Positions 42,405 to 52,521 of a DNA stretch of 64,000 bases are shown one piece after another. Each line of letters starts with the position of its first letter. Within the stretch, counting starts at the first letter, position 1. The notes under the pieces are model-generated. The model saw nothing but the letters and a program-made list of their open reading frames with translations. It was not told the origin of the DNA and searched no databases. The stretch covers positions 62,001 through 126,000 of the forward strand of contig NZ_CP104043.1 in the NCBI RefSeq assembly GCF_025152745.1, given 5' to 3'. This DNA comes from Rhizobium sp. WSM4643 (GTDB lineage: Bacteria > Pseudomonadota > Alphaproteobacteria > Rhizobiales > Rhizobiaceae). The translations under genes and the position numbers were made by a program.

Positions 42405-43034
42405 TCAGCCGGTGGAGCGGTTTCTTGAGGCTTCGACCCATTCGATGCTGGTAACCGCATCATCCGGCAGCGGCGGCGGATCGATGTCGTAGACATAGCC
42501 GGAGAGCATGTCGGCGGCGCGTTCCGCCGCCTTGATCTTCGCCTCGGTTTCCGCGACCGCCTTGGAGATTGCTTCGATGCGGGCGCGGAACATGTGGGCG
42601 AGCACATCGCGGCCGGACTGCTTTTCCAGCCGTTCCAGATGCAATCCGATGCGCGAGGCGTGGCGCTCCAGCTCGCTCTTGCTGAAACGCGCCTTTCGCA
42701 GTTCTTCGGAAAGACTGTCCTGCATGACGGCCACGGGATCGAAACTTCCGGGTGCGCGCTCGTCGAGCACCGCATCGGTGACGAGCTTCTCGATCATCAC
42801 CAGCGCCTGCAATTCGGCCGCATCGGCGAATTCGACGTCGTAGCCGGTATCGTCGTAGACCTTGCGCCGGACCGGATCGAGAAGCAGCCCATAGGCTTTC
42901 TGCAGATGGGCAAAGGCTTCCGAATCACCACCCGAATCGGGGTGGGCAACCTTCGCCAGGCGCCGATAGGCGGCCTTCAGCTGCGCCTCGTCCGCATCGC
43001 GTTCAACGCCGAGAATATCGTATGGATCCGTCAC
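42405..43034 (-). CDS. J-domain protein (DnaJ-like) with coiled-coil tail
   Basis: A 209-aa protein. The N-terminal J domain (residues 3-58) has the essential HPD at 31-33 (VAHPDSGGD), so it should stimulate an Hsp70 partner. The rest has helical, charged segments (about 115-185) that look like a coiled coil and lacks the G/F, zinc and C-terminal domains of DnaJ. I chose the GTG at 43034 with GGGAG five bases upstream. The client is unknown. It is transcribed alone. Confidence 0.83.
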   Translation of the reverse strand: MTDPYDILGVERDADEAQLKAAYRRLAKVAHPDSGGDSEAFAHLQKAYGLLLDPVRRKVYDDTGYDVEFADAAELQALVMIEKLVTDAVLDERAPGSFDPVAVMQDSLSEELRKARFSKSELERHASRIGLHLERLEKQSGRDVLAHMFRARIEAISKAVAETEAKIKAAERAADMLSGYVYDIDPPPLPDDAVTSIEWVEASRNRSTG

Positions 43035-43209
43035 GCCTGCTCCCTTGCTCCCCGACACGTTGCGGGCAGTCTAGGTCTTCTTCTGCATCAGAAGGGCGAA
43101 GTTTAGACCGAAACGAGGAATGACGTCCATGGCCCGAGATGGCGATGGTTTATGCACATGCGTCGCCAAATCCTCGATTATTTAATGTTTTCAATCTGTT
43201 GTTCTAAGC

Positions 43210-43785
43210 TCAGCCTGTGGTGATCGAAGCGAGATAACATCTGGCTTCGCCATCGACTTTCAGCACGGTTGCGGCCGCGTCCTCGATCAGCAGCGCATCG
43301 CCGGCCGCAAGCGCGCCAGTCTCGCCGTCGCGCCGGAATGACAATGCGCCGCGATGGCAAAGCAACAGGCATGTCGAGGGCGGCAGCGGCACGGTCTTGC
43401 TGCCATCGACGTCGATACGGATCAGCGTATGGCTAAGCCCGTAACGGCGCGTCATCACGTTGAGATCGGTGATCGCTCCGTCCTGGAGCCTGGCTGCGAC
43501 GGGGATATCCGCCGGGAAGGCCAGGGGATCGCTTGCCATTGTCAGAAGCACGGGCGTGCTGCCTGCGATACCGAGCACCATGCCCTTGCCATTAAGGATC
43601 GCCAGCGTGCGGTCGATGCCGGGAAAGATCGAAAACGGGCCATCCTCTGCGACCGTCGCCATGCTGATGCGCCAGTCGAAGTCGTTGATCGAAGCGCCGG
43701 GTGGAAAGACGGCGATCTCCACCGTCTCTCCCTTGCCGTTTTTCCAGGGCATGCGTTTGTGATCGCCGGCGCGCAGGATCCTCAC
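43210..43785 (-). CDS. hutD: HutD/Ves family cupin-like protein
   Basis: A 191-aa protein of the HutD family: RILRAGDHKRMPWKNGKGET at the start, DFDWRISMATVAEDGPFS near 33-50, IDRTLAILNGKGM near 57-69. HutD is a bicupin proposed to limit or tune histidine catabolism and is not itself a pathway enzyme. It lies 5 bp downstream of hutU and is the last gene of the hutIHGUD run. Confidence 0.9.
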   Translation of the reverse strand: MRILRAGDHKRMPWKNGKGETVEIAVFPPGASINDFDWRISMATVAEDGPFSIFPGIDRTLAILNGKGMVLGIAGSTPVLLTMASDPLAFPADIPVAARLQDGAITDLNVMTRRYGLSHTLIRIDVDGSKTVPLPPSTCLLLCHRGALSFRRDGETGALAAGDALLIEDAAATVLKVDGEARCYLASITTG

Positions 43786-43790
43786 GGGGC

Positions 43791-45464
43791 TCAGTTCCCG
43801 AGAATGCCGGGCAAGCGCAAGCCCTTTTCCTTGGCGCAGTCGATGGCGATCTCGTAACCGGCATCGGCGTGGCGCATGACGCCGGTCGCCGGATCGTTCC
43901 AGAGTACGCGCTCGAGGCGTCTTGCGGCATCATCCGTGCCATCGGCGCAGATGACCATGCCGGAGTGCTGCGAGAAGCCCATGCCGACGCCGCCGCCGTG
44001 ATGCAGCGACACCCAGGTGGCACCCGATGCCGTGTTAAGCAGGGCATTGAGCAGCGGCCAGTCGGAGACGGCGTCTGAACCGTCCTTCATCGCTTCGGTC
44101 TCGCGGTTCGGCGAGGCGACGGAGCCGGAGTCCAGATGATCGCGACCGATGACGATCGGGGCGGAGAGTTCGCCAGTTCTCACCATCTCGTTGAAGGCGA
44201 GGCCGAGCTTGTGGCGGTCGCCCAAGCCCACCCAGCAGATGCGCGCCGGCAGGCCCTGGAAGGCAATGCGCTCCCTGGCCATATCGAGCCAGTTGTGCAG
44301 GTGCTTGTTGTCAGGCAGCAGCTCCTTCACCTTGGCATCGGTCTTGTAGATATCCTCCGGATCGCCGGAAAGGGCCGCCCAGCGGAAGGGGCCGACGCCG
44401 CGGCAAAACAGCGGGCGAATATAGGCCGGCACGAAGCCCGGGAAGGCGAAGGCGTTTTCGAGGCCTTCGTCCTTGGCGACCTGGCGGATGTTGTTGCCGT
44501 AATCGAGGGTCGGCACGCCGGCATTCCAGAAGGCGATCATCGCTTCGACATGCTCGCGCATCGAGGCGCGCGCCGCTTTTTCCACAGCCTTCGGATCGCT
44601 TTCGCGCTTTGCTTTCCACTCACCCATCGTCCAGCCCTTCGGCAGATAGCCGTTGATCGGGTCGTGCGCCGAGGTCTGGTCGGTGACGATATCGGGGCGG
44701 ATGCCGCGGCGGACCATCTCCGGCAGGATTTCGGCGGCATTGCCGAGCAGGCCGACGGACTTTGCCTCGCCGGCCTTGGTCCAGCGATCGATCATCTCAA
44801 GCGCTTCATCGAGCGTCTCCGCCTTGGCGTCGACATAGCGGGTGCGCAGGCGGAAATCGATCGAATCGGGATTGCATTCGACGGCGAGGCAGCAGGCGCC
44901 GGCCATGACGGCGGCGAGCGGCTGGGCGCCGCCCATGCCGCCGAGCCCGCCGGTCAGGATCCATTTGCCCTTGAGATTGCCGCCGTAATGCTGGCGGCCG
45001 GCCTCGACGAAGGTCTCGTAGGTGCCCTGCACGATGCCCTGCGTGCCGATATAGATCCACGAGCCGGCCGTCATCTGGCCGTACATGGCAAGGCCCTTCT
45101 TATCCAGTTCGTTGAAATGATCCCAGGTCGCCCAGTGCGGCACGAGGTTGGAGTTGGCGATCAGCACGCGCGGCGCATCCTTGTGGGTGCGGAAGACGGC
45201 CACCGGCTTGCCGGATTGGACGATCAAGGTTTCTTCTTCCGTCAGCGTCTTCAGCGTCGCGACAATGCGGTCGAAATCCTCCCAGGTGCGGGCGGCGCGG
45301 CCGATGCCGCCATAAACGACGAGTTCGTTCGGATTTTCGGCAACGTCAGGGTCGAGATTGTTCATCAGCATGCGCAGCGGCGCTTCGGTCATCCAGCTCT
45401 TGGCATTGAGATCGTTGCCGCGGGGCGCGCGGATTTCGCGGATATTGTGGCGTGGATTGTTCAT
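43791..45464 (-). CDS. hutU: Urocanate hydratase
   Basis: A 557-aa protein, the normal length for urocanase, which uses tightly bound NAD+ to hydrate urocanate to imidazolone propionate. Characteristic segments are [20 protein letters not shown], the NAD-binding [17 protein letters not shown] near 168-184, [13 protein letters not shown] near 320, and [18 protein letters not shown] near 447. It lies 30 bp after hutG and 5 bp before hutD on the minus strand. Confidence 0.97.
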   Translation of the reverse strand: MNNPRHNIREIRAPRGNDLNAKSWMTEAPLRMLMNNLDPDVAENPNELVVYGGIGRAARTWEDFDRIVATLKTLTEEETLIVQSGKPVAVFRTHKDAPRVLIANSNLVPHWATWDHFNELDKKGLAMYGQMTAGSWIYIGTQGIVQGTYETFVEAGRQHYGGNLKGKWILTGGLGGMGGAQPLAAVMAGACCLAVECNPDSIDFRLRTRYVDAKAETLDEALEMIDRWTKAGEAKSVGLLGNAAEILPEMVRRGIRPDIVTDQTSAHDPINGYLPKGWTMGEWKAKRESDPKAVEKAARASMREHVEAMIAFWNAGVPTLDYGNNIRQVAKDEGLENAFAFPGFVPAYIRPLFCRGVGPFRWAALSGDPEDIYKTDAKVKELLPDNKHLHNWLDMARERIAFQGLPARICWVGLGDRHKLGLAFNEMVRTGELSAPIVIGRDHLDSGSVASPNRETEAMKDGSDAVSDWPLLNALLNTASGATWVSLHHGGGVGMGFSQHSGMVICADGTDDAARRLERVLWNDPATGVMRHADAGYEIAIDCAKEKGLRLPGILGN

Positions 45465-45494
45465 GGCGGTTCCCCTGTTCTCAGGTTTCGGGCG

Positions 45495-46298
45495 TCAGCG
45501 TTTCAGGTCGGGCGCGATCTGTTCGATGCGCACCAGAATGTTTTTGAGATGGACGCGGAGTCTGTCTGCCTTGGCGGCATCGTAGGCGAAGGGCGCCGCC
45601 TCGGTCTGGAGATGCGTCGATTGCGCAAGCTCCATCTGGATCGCGTGCACACCGGTATCGGGCTGACCATAGTGGCGTGTCGTCCAGCCGCCCTTGAAAC
45701 GACCGTTGAGCACACTGTCGTAACCTTCGGCGGCTTCGACGACGGTGAGCGTCGCCTGCTCGATGGCGCTGTCGCACGTCTTGCCCATGTAGGTGCCGAT
45801 ATTGAAATCCGGCAACTTGCCTTCGAAGAGGAAGGGGATGTGGGAGCGGATCGAGTGGCAGTCGTAGAGAATTGCGACGCCATGGATTGCTCTCACGCGC
45901 TCGATCTCGGCGGCAAGTGCCGCATGATAGGGGGCATGAAAGTCCCGCAGCCGCGCCGCGACGTCGGCTTCGTCAGGCGCCTGCCTATCCCTCCAGATCG
46001 CCTTGCCGTCGAAATCCGTCTGGGGAATAAGGCCGGTGGTGTTTTGGCCGGGATAGAGGCTGACGCCGGCCGGATCGCGATTTGCGTCGATCACATAGCG
46101 GTGGAAGGTGGCGCGCACGGTGGTGACATTGTCGAGCAGCCCGTCATAGAGCCGATGGATGTGCCAGTCGGTGTCGGCCAGCATCCTGCCGTTGTCGTTG
46201 AGGCGGTCGGCAATCTCAGCCGGCACGTTGGTGCCGGTATGGGGGAAACCGAGGATGACGGGGGAGGTGCCCCGATGGATTTCGTATGGTGCGGTCAT
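45495..46298 (-). CDS. hutG: N-formylglutamate deformylase
   Basis: A 267-aa zinc hydrolase of the HutG/FGase family: VILGFPHTGTNVP near 14-26 carries one metal His, and LYDCHSIRSHIPFLFEG near 140 carries another. It converts N-formylglutamate to glutamate and formate, the last step of the five-step pathway fed by HutF. I chose ATG 46298 (MTAPYEIHRG); the frame continues upstream only through a repeat. It is separated from hutH by a hairpin repeat. Confidence 0.93.
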   Translation of the reverse strand: MTAPYEIHRGTSPVILGFPHTGTNVPAEIADRLNDNGRMLADTDWHIHRLYDGLLDNVTTVRATFHRYVIDANRDPAGVSLYPGQNTTGLIPQTDFDGKAIWRDRQAPDEADVAARLRDFHAPYHAALAAEIERVRAIHGVAILYDCHSIRSHIPFLFEGKLPDFNIGTYMGKTCDSAIEQATLTVVEAAEGYDSVLNGRFKGGWTTRHYGQPDTGVHAIQMELAQSTHLQTEAAPFAYDAAKADRLRVHLKNILVRIEQIAPDLKR

Positions 46299-46307
46299 GG
46301 CAAAAAC

Positions 46308-46437
46308 CCCTCCCCAACCCCTCCCCACAAGGGGGAGGGGCTAGAGCCAGCCGCACGCTCTGCGTTCAAGATTGAATGCAGCCGGGGCCGCAGGTTAAGC
46401 CCCTCCCCCTTGTGGGGAGGGGTTGGGGAGGGGACTT
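46308..46437. repeat. Large inverted repeat between hutH and hutG
   Basis: Outer arms read CCCTCCCCAACCCCTCCCCA (near 46310-46330) and its inverse TGGGGAGGGGTTGGGGAGGG (near 46415-46434). Inner short stems include CAAGGGGGAGGGG. This is the G-rich rhizobial repeat class. In the hut transcript it could fold between hutH and hutG and set their relative expression. Confidence 0.7.
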
Positions 46438-46451
46438 TTTCCATCATCATC

Positions 46452-47987
46452 TCAACCTTCCAAAACCGGCAGAATGCCATCCGAAACGGCGGCGTTCAGC
46501 GCGCCCGTCGCCACCAGTTCGGCCGCCGCGGCGAGGTCATTGGCCATATAGCGGTCGCTGTCGAGGCTCGGCACCTTGCTGCGGATTGCGGCGATCGCCT
46601 TGCCAAGCTCCGGGCTCGTCGACAGCGGCGCGCGCAGTTCGACGCCTTGGGCGGCGGTCAGCGCCTCGATGCCGATGATGCCGAATAGGTTCTCGGTCAT
46701 GCCGAGCAGGCGGCGGGCACCATGGCAGGCCATGGAGACATGGTCTTCCTGGTTGGCCGATGTCGGGGTCGAATCGACCGAGGCCGGGTGCGACATCTGC
46801 TTGTTTTCGGACATCAGCGCCGCAGACGTCACCTCGGCGATCATCAGGCCGGAATTCAAGCCCGGCTTCTTGGCGAGAAAGGCCGGCAGGCCGTAGGAAA
46901 GGGTCGGATCGACCAGCAGCGCGATGCGGCGCTGCGAAATCGCGCCGATCTCGCAGACGGCAAGTGCGATCTGATCGGCGGCGAAGGCCACGGGTTCGGC
47001 GTGGAAATTGCCGCCGGAGACGACGGAATTGTCCGACAGCACCAGCGGATTGTCGGTGACCGCATTAGCCTCGATTTCAAGCGTGCGGGCAACCGAGCGC
47101 AGCAGATCGAGGCAGGCGCCGTCGACCTGCGGCTGGCAGCGAATGCAATAGGGATCCTGCACACGCTCGTCGCCCTCGATGTGGCTTTGGCGAATGATGG
47201 AGTTTTCGAGGAGCGCGCGAAGCGCGGCAGCCGTGTCGATCTGACCCTTGTGGCCACGCAATGTGTGAATATCCGGATGAAAGGGCGCTGAAGAGCCCAT
47301 GGCTGCATCGGTGGACATGGCGCCGGTGATCAGCGCTGCCTGCGCGGCGCGATGGGCGCGGAAGAGGCCGGCAAGCGCCAGTGCCGTCGAGGTCTGGGTG
47401 CCGTTGATCAGCGCCAGGCCCTCCTTGGCGGCGAGCACGACCGGTCTGAGGCCGGCCCTTTCGAGGGCTTCGGCGCCTGAGAGGCGTTCGCCGGCGAAGA
47501 AGGCTTCGGCCTCGCCCATCATCACCGCCGCCATATGGGCAAGGGGCGCAAGATCGCCGGAGGCGCCGACTGAGCCCTTTTCCGGGATCAGCGGGATGAT
47601 GCCCTTATCCAGCATGCCTTCGATCAGCCGCACCAGCTCCAGCCGCACGCCGGAGGCGCCGCGCCCGAGCGAGACCAGTTTCAGCGCCATGATCAGCCGC
47701 ACGATATTCTCAGGCAGTGGCGCGCCGACGCCGCAGCAATGCGACAGGATGAGATTGCGCTGCAAGGTGGTTACATCGGCGCTGTCGATCTTGATCGAGG
47801 CGAGTTTGCCGAAGCCGGTATTGATACCGTAGACCGGCGCATTGCCGGCGGCGATCTCGGCGATACGGGCAGCGGCCTTGGTGATCCCGGCATCGAAGGC
47901 GGGATCGAGCCTTGCCGGTGCGCCCGTCCAGTAGATGGTTTCCAAATCTTTGAGCGAGACGGAGCCCGGGTGGAGCGTGATGGTCAT
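46452..47987 (-). CDS. hutH: Histidine ammonia-lyase
   Basis: A 511-aa lyase that removes ammonia from histidine to give urocanate. The Ala142-Ser143-Gly144 triad ([14 protein letters not shown]) that cyclises to the MIO cofactor is intact, as are Tyr53 (YGINTGFG) and the [11 protein letters not shown] segment with the active-site Arg. I chose ATG 47987, which overlaps the hutI stop (ATGA). An open frame to 48257 is an antisense-like extension through hutI and is rejected. Compare the MIO-less homologue at 55819. Confidence 0.96.
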   Translation of the reverse strand: MTITLHPGSVSLKDLETIYWTGAPARLDPAFDAGITKAAARIAEIAAGNAPVYGINTGFGKLASIKIDSADVTTLQRNLILSHCCGVGAPLPENIVRLIMALKLVSLGRGASGVRLELVRLIEGMLDKGIIPLIPEKGSVGASGDLAPLAHMAAVMMGEAEAFFAGERLSGAEALERAGLRPVVLAAKEGLALINGTQTSTALALAGLFRAHRAAQAALITGAMSTDAAMGSSAPFHPDIHTLRGHKGQIDTAAALRALLENSIIRQSHIEGDERVQDPYCIRCQPQVDGACLDLLRSVARTLEIEANAVTDNPLVLSDNSVVSGGNFHAEPVAFAADQIALAVCEIGAISQRRIALLVDPTLSYGLPAFLAKKPGLNSGLMIAEVTSAALMSENKQMSHPASVDSTPTSANQEDHVSMACHGARRLLGMTENLFGIIGIEALTAAQGVELRAPLSTSPELGKAIAAIRSKVPSLDSDRYMANDLAAAAELVATGALNAAVSDGILPVLEG

Positions 47988-49246
47988 CGACCGTTCCTTT
48001 CGCCCTTGAAGACGCGTGTGTGAAGCGGATTGAAGCCGATGCGGTAGACGAGCTCGGCGAGGCTTTCGATATTCCATATGGCGAGATCGGCGAATTTGCC
48101 GGGTTCGAGCGTTCCCGTCTTGTCGAGCAGGCCGAGGGCGCGGGCGCCTTCGCGGGTGGCGCCGGCGATGCATTCCTCGACGGTGAGGCCGAAAAGCGTG
48201 GCCGACATGTTCATGGTGAGCAGCATCGAGGTGAGCGGCGAGGTGCCGGGATTGCAATCGGTGGCGATCGCAATCGGCACACCTGCCCGCCGCAACGCCT
48301 CTACCGGCGGCTTCTGCTTCTCATGGATAGCGTAGAAGGCGCCGGGCAGCAGCACGGCAACGGTGCCGGCTGCAGCCATCGCCGCAACGCCATCTTCGTC
48401 GAGATATTCGAGATGATCGGCCGATAGCGCGCCGTATGACGCGGCGAGCTTGGCGCCGCCAAGATTGGAGAGCTGCTCGGCATGCAGCTTGACCGGTAGG
48501 CCGAGCGCCTTCGCCTTGTCGAAGACGCGGGCGATCTCAGTTGTGGAAAAGGCGATGCCCTCGCAGAAGCCGTCGACCGCATCGGCAAGACCGAGATTGT
48601 GCATGTCGTCGAGACCGGGCAGGACGACATCATCGAGATAATCGCCGTTGCGACCCTTATATTCCACGGGCGTCGCATGGGCGCCGAGATAGCTGGTGGC
48701 GACGCGGACCGGTCTGATATGGCCGAGCAGGCGGGCACTCTGCAGCATCTTCACTTCGCCGGTTCGGTTCAGCCCGTAACCGGACTTGACCTCGATCGTC
48801 GTCACACCTTCGGCAAGCAGCGTGTCGAGCCGCGGCAGCGCCTCGGCGACGAGCTCTTCGACGGACAGCGCATTGGTCGCCTTCACCGAGGAGACGATGC
48901 CGCCGCCGGCACGGGCGACCTCCTCATAGGTGGCGCCTGCAAGCCGCATTTCGAACTCGCGGGCGCGGTTGCCGCCGTGGACGATATGGGTGTGGCAGTC
49001 GACGAGGCCGGGCGTTACCCAGCGGCCTTCGAGATCGACGATTTCGGAGTGTTCGATGGCCGATGCCGGCAGGTCGCTTTCGGCGCCGGCAAAGGCGATG
49101 CGGCCGTTTTCGATCAGCACGGCGCCCTTTTCGACGATGCCGAGTCCTTGTTTGCCAGGCGCCAGCGTGGCCAACCGCGCATTGCGCCAAAGAACTGGGC
49201 GACCTTCTGCGGACGAGGTTTCCTCTGAAAAATTGTTCCCGGTCAT
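47984..49246 (-). CDS. hutI: Imidazolonepropionase
   Basis: A 420-aa amidohydrolase-superfamily enzyme that opens the imidazolone ring to N-formimino-glutamate. The metal motif [12 protein letters not shown] is near 83-94, KSGYGLN near 160, [10 protein letters not shown] near 250 and [10 protein letters not shown] near 326. ATG 49246 is used. The frame stays open far upstream, but that stretch is antisense to hutF. It is the first gene of the hutIHGUD run; a HutC-type palindrome lies 31 bp upstream. Confidence 0.95.
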   Translation of the reverse strand: MTGNNFSEETSSAEGRPVLWRNARLATLAPGKQGLGIVEKGAVLIENGRIAFAGAESDLPASAIEHSEIVDLEGRWVTPGLVDCHTHIVHGGNRAREFEMRLAGATYEEVARAGGGIVSSVKATNALSVEELVAEALPRLDTLLAEGVTTIEVKSGYGLNRTGEVKMLQSARLLGHIRPVRVATSYLGAHATPVEYKGRNGDYLDDVVLPGLDDMHNLGLADAVDGFCEGIAFSTTEIARVFDKAKALGLPVKLHAEQLSNLGGAKLAASYGALSADHLEYLDEDGVAAMAAAGTVAVLLPGAFYAIHEKQKPPVEALRRAGVPIAIATDCNPGTSPLTSMLLTMNMSATLFGLTVEECIAGATREGARALGLLDKTGTLEPGKFADLAIWNIESLAELVYRIGFNPLHTRVFKGERNGR

Positions 49247-49276
49247 CAGCTTTGCGCCTTTCCTTATGTCAATAAC

Positions 49277-49288
49277 ATGTATATACAT
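49277..49288. promoter_or_regulatory. HutC operator candidate between hutI and hutF
   Basis: ATGTATATACAT is a perfect 12-bp palindrome that contains GTATATAC, an exact fit to the GT-N-TA-N-AC consensus described for HutC-subfamily GntR regulators. It lies 31 bp upstream of hutI and 82 bp upstream of hutF, so one site could repress both divergent transcripts. Confidence 0.65.
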
Positions 49289-49369
49289 AATCGACGGGTG
49301 ACAAGAGAAATTTTGCGCGCTTTTCTGGAAAAGAAAGATCGGCGACGCGGCAAAAGGAGAGGGAAGGCC

Positions 49370-50716
49370 ATGACCACACTTCACGCAGGCACGGCGCTGA
49401 CGCCGCAAGGCTGGCAGAAAGATGTGCGGCTGACGCTTGAAGCCGGGCGCATCGCGCGGGTCGAAATCGGGACTTCTCCCGGGCCGGGCGATGAACGCCA
49501 CGCTCTCCTCGTTCCCGCCATGGCGAACCTGCACAGCCATGCCTTCCAACGGGCGATGGCCGGCCTTGCCGAAGTGCGCGGCCCGGCCAATGACAGCTTC
49601 TGGAACTGGCGCACGGTCATGTACAAGTTTGCCCTGGCGATGACGCCGGAGCATGTCGAAGCGGTCGCGGCCAAGCTTTATGCGGAAATGCTGGAGGCCG
49701 GGTTTTCCCGCGTCGGCGAGTTCCACTATCTTCACCACGACAGGGACGGCAGCACTTACGCCAATATCGCCGAGCTTGCCGAACGCATCGGCGCGGCAAG
49801 CGAAGAGACCGGTATCGGCCTGACGTTGCTGCCGGTCTTCTATGCTCATTCCGGCTTCGGCGGAGCTGCCCCCATCGAAGGTCAGCGGCGTTTCATCAAT
49901 TCGCTCGAAAGCTTCGAAAGGCTGATGGAGGGATGCCGGGCAGTCACCGGCCGGCTCGACGGCGCCGAGCTCGGGCTGGCGCCGCACAGCCTGCGCGCGG
50001 CGACACCGGACGAGCTTATAAAGCTCGTGCCGATGGCGGGCGACGGTCCCATCCATATCCATGTCGCCGAGCAGGTGAAGGAGGTCGAGGACTGCGTCGC
50101 CTGGTCCGGCGCGCGGCCTGTGGAATGGCTGCTCGATCATGCGCCTGTGGATGAGCGCTGGTGCCTGATCCATGCAACGCACATGACCGAGGACGAAACG
50201 CGGCGGATGGCGAAAAGCGGTGCGATCGCTGGCCTCTGCCCGATCACCGAAGCCAATCTCGGCGACGGTGCCTTTGCCGCGCCGCTTTTCCTCGAAGACG
50301 GCGGGCGTTACGGCATCGGCTCGGATTCCAACGTGCTGATCTCCGTGCCGGAGGAACTGCGCCAGCTCGAATATTCGCAGCGCCTGGCGCTTCGCGCTCG
50401 CAACGTCGTGGCTGCACCCGGTGGTTCGACGGCGCTTTCGCTGTTCACACATGCACTGGCCGGTGGTGGCGCCTCGCTGAAGGCGCCGGCCGGACTCGCC
50501 GTGGGCCATTCCGCCGATATCGTTTCGCTCGATACGACGGCCGTTCCTTATCTCGCAGGCGACCAGATCCTCGACCATTGGGTGTTTGCCGGCGGCGTCG
50601 CCGTCGATTGCGTCTGGGCGCATGGCCGCAAGCAAGTGGAGGGCGGCCGCCATCTCAGGCGCGACGCCATCGACCGGCGTTTCCTGGCGGTCATGGGCGA
50701 ATTGCTGGCCGCCTGA
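49370..50716 (+). CDS. hutF: Formimidoylglutamate deiminase
   Basis: A 448-aa amidohydrolase that converts N-formimino-glutamate to N-formylglutamate and ammonia, so this strain uses the five-step (HutF-HutG) route. The metal site [11 protein letters not shown] is near 54-64, the HIHVAEQ segment near 227 and the [10 protein letters not shown] segment near 318. I chose ATG 49370 with AAGGAGAGGGAAGG upstream. It is divergent from hutI and followed by hutC. Confidence 0.93.
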   Translation: MTTLHAGTALTPQGWQKDVRLTLEAGRIARVEIGTSPGPGDERHALLVPAMANLHSHAFQRAMAGLAEVRGPANDSFWNWRTVMYKFALAMTPEHVEAVAAKLYAEMLEAGFSRVGEFHYLHHDRDGSTYANIAELAERIGAASEETGIGLTLLPVFYAHSGFGGAAPIEGQRRFINSLESFERLMEGCRAVTGRLDGAELGLAPHSLRAATPDELIKLVPMAGDGPIHIHVAEQVKEVEDCVAWSGARPVEWLLDHAPVDERWCLIHATHMTEDETRRMAKSGAIAGLCPITEANLGDGAFAAPLFLEDGGRYGIGSDSNVLISVPEELRQLEYSQRLALRARNVVAAPGGSTALSLFTHALAGGGASLKAPAGLAVGHSADIVSLDTTAVPYLAGDQILDHWVFAGGVAVDCVWAHGRKQVEGGRHLRRDAIDRRFLAVMGELLAA

Positions 50717-50736
50717 AAAAGAGCTTTTGCTGTCCG

Positions 50737-50787
50737 GACATTCGAATTAGATCTAGCGTCCGGAATTGCGTAAAAACAAAGAGATAG
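50737..50787. repeat. Truncated RIME-like repeat between hutF and hutC
   Basis: TAGATCTAGCGTCCGGAATT followed by GCGTAAAAACAAAGAGATAG matches the inverse of the right half of the repeat at 465-563. Only one palindrome half is present. Confidence 0.55.
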
Positions 50788-50811
50788 CGGGAGACCAATC
50801 GGAACGTGACG

Positions 50812-51534
50812 ATGAACCAAGGCAGGGATCCCACCTTGCATCAGCGCATCCTCAGCGACATCGAGGGCCGTATCGTCTCGGGCGATTGGCCGCCGGGGCA
50901 CCGCATTCCCTTCGAGGTCGATCTCGCCACGCAGTATGACTGCTCGCGCATGACGGTGAACAAGGTGCTGACCCAGCTCGCCAAGGCCGGCCTGATCGAG
51001 CGCCGCAAGAAGTCCGGCAGCTTCGTCACCCAGCCGCAGGCGCAATCGGCTGTTCTCGAAATCCACGACATCAAGGCCGAGGTGCAGTCGCTGAACCTGC
51101 CCTATTCCTATGCGGTATCGAAGAAGACGAGCCGTAAGGCCAAGGCAGAAGACAGCCGAAGGCTGGAACTGCCGGTGGCGTCGTCGGTCGTCGAGATCGT
51201 CTGCATCCACAATGCCGGCATGCGGCCCTTTTGCCTAGAGGAGCGGCTGATCAGCCTTGCGACGGTGCCGGAGGCCGCCAATGCCGATTTTCTTACGATG
51301 GCCCCGGGGCCATGGCTGCTCAACCAAGTGCCGTGGAGCACGGCCGAACACCGGATCCACGCCGTCTCGGCCAGTGCCGAGGTGGCCGCCGTCCTCGACA
51401 TAGCGCGCAATACCGCCTGCCTCGTGGTCGAACGCCGCACCTGGAGCGGCGCCGGCCCGGTGACGCATGTGCGTTTCACCTATCCGGGCGATCGTCATGC
51501 ATTGGTGGCGCGTTTCACGCCGGCATCACAATAA
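50812..51534 (+). CDS. hutC: Histidine utilisation repressor, GntR/HutC family
   Basis: A 240-aa regulator with an N-terminal winged helix (about 8-72; YDCSRMTVNKVLTQLAKAGL) and a C-terminal UTRA ligand domain (about 95-235; RRTWSGAGPVTHVRFTYPGD). HutC represses hut operons and is released by urocanate. I chose ATG 50812; a GTG at 50806 is also possible. It lies directly downstream of hutF. Its likely operator is the palindrome at 49277. Confidence 0.9.
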   Translation: MNQGRDPTLHQRILSDIEGRIVSGDWPPGHRIPFEVDLATQYDCSRMTVNKVLTQLAKAGLIERRKKSGSFVTQPQAQSAVLEIHDIKAEVQSLNLPYSYAVSKKTSRKAKAEDSRRLELPVASSVVEIVCIHNAGMRPFCLEERLISLATVPEAANADFLTMAPGPWLLNQVPWSTAEHRIHAVSASAEVAAVLDIARNTACLVVERRTWSGAGPVTHVRFTYPGDRHALVARFTPASQ

Positions 51535-51569
51535 GCCGCTATCTTCCATATACAACATGAGCAGTGTTT

Positions 51570-52325
51570 TCATTCCTCGAACAACTTGCCGCTGCGCGCT
51601 TCCAGCCGGTAGCGGTGGCCAGGGTAGACGAGGCGAGCGGTCGAGACCACCTGTTTTGCCGACCAGGTACGCCGGCGGATCGTCAGGCACGGTTCGGTCT
51701 TCATGATGGTCAGCAGCTTGCATTCCCAGGCCTGTGGCATCGCCGCTTCGACAACGTGCTCGGAGCCGCTGAGCGGGGCTGCGGCCGTCAGATAAGCGTT
51801 CGGCGTCAGCGTCGAAAAATCCTGGTCGAGATATTCAGGGGCGGCCTCCGGATGGACGAAACGGTCCTCGATCTGCACTGGAACACCGTTTTCGCTGTGG
51901 ACGATCAGCGAGTGGAAAACCGCAGCACCGATCGGCAGTTCGAGCGCGTCGGCAACCTCGGGAGAGGCTGTTTCCTGGGCGAGAACAACGACGGAGGCCT
52001 CGTGGGTATGACCGCGTTCGGCAATTTCCTCGGCGATGTTGCGGACCTCGAACAGCGCCGAATAGCCCTTGCGCTCGGCAACGAAGGAGCCGACGCCCTG
52101 GATGCGGATGAGTTCGCCCTCGTTGGCAAGTTCGCGCAGCGCCCGGTTGGCAGTCATCTTGCTGACGCCGAGCTCGACGACCAGTTCGTTTTCCGAGGGC
52201 ACGCGATATTTCGGCGGCCACTCGCCGCTGTGGATGCGGTCGAGGATCACCTGCTTGACGCCGGCATAGAGCGGGGTGCTATCATTCTGCGCCAGTTCGC
52301 GCTTCATCTCGCCGGGACGCTTCAT
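51570..52325 (-). CDS. Second GntR/HutC-type regulator (UTRA domain)
   Basis: A 251-aa paralogue-type regulator: HTH GVSKMTANRALRELANEGEL near 53-72 and UTRA domain near 100-245 (LTIRRRTWSAKQVVSTARLV, then YPGHRYRLEARS). The C-terminal UTRA segment closely parallels that of hutC. It is divergent from the amino-acid ABC transporter at 52522, so it probably represses that operon; the palindrome at 52398 is the likely site. It is convergent with hutC. Confidence 0.88.
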   Translation of the reverse strand: MKRPGEMKRELAQNDSTPLYAGVKQVILDRIHSGEWPPKYRVPSENELVVELGVSKMTANRALRELANEGELIRIQGVGSFVAERKGYSALFEVRNIAEEIAERGHTHEASVVVLAQETASPEVADALELPIGAAVFHSLIVHSENGVPVQIEDRFVHPEAAPEYLDQDFSTLTPNAYLTAAAPLSGSEHVVEAAMPQAWECKLLTIMKTEPCLTIRRRTWSAKQVVSTARLVYPGHRYRLEARSGKLFEE

Positions 52326-52376
52326 TGCCTATTCCTTTTGCACAAATGGAATTCGCCACATAATTCGACTTTCCCC

Positions 52377-52411
52377 TTGCATATCACAAAATTTCTCATA
52401 TGGTACCATAT
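52377..52411 (+). promoter_or_regulatory. Transporter promoter overlapped by a palindromic operator candidate
   Basis: ATATGGTACCATAT is a perfect 14-bp palindrome (52398-52411). It overlaps the -10 of a plus-strand promoter: -35 TTGCAT (52377-52382), 16 bp, TATGGT (52399-52404). The adjoining TTGTATAT (complement, 52408-52416) is a HutC-like half-site. It suits repression of the ABC operon by the regulator at 51570. Confidence 0.55.
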
Positions 52412-52521
52412 ACAACCTCCCAATCGGTCCTTGAAACAGAAATAGGACAGGAAAGGGCAAGCCGGCGAAGATCGGCCGTGGTGCCGCAAGGTCTGTTTCA
52501 ACTCCAGAGGAGAATTCACAA

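Noticed and set aside
44136..46688. An 850-codon open frame on the plus strand across hutU/hutG
   Set aside because: It is antisense to the unmistakable hutU and hutG genes and has Asp/Gly/His/Arg-rich composition typical of the shadow frame of a high-GC gene.
47988..48257. 90-codon N-terminal extension of hutH
   Set aside because: It overlaps hutI in another frame, is Arg/His-rich and is absent from the family; ATG 47987 overlaps the hutI stop as expected.
49247..50653. Minus-strand open frame extending hutI upstream to an 889-codon protein
   Set aside because: The extension is antisense to hutF and has no domain; the HutI family start is at 49246.
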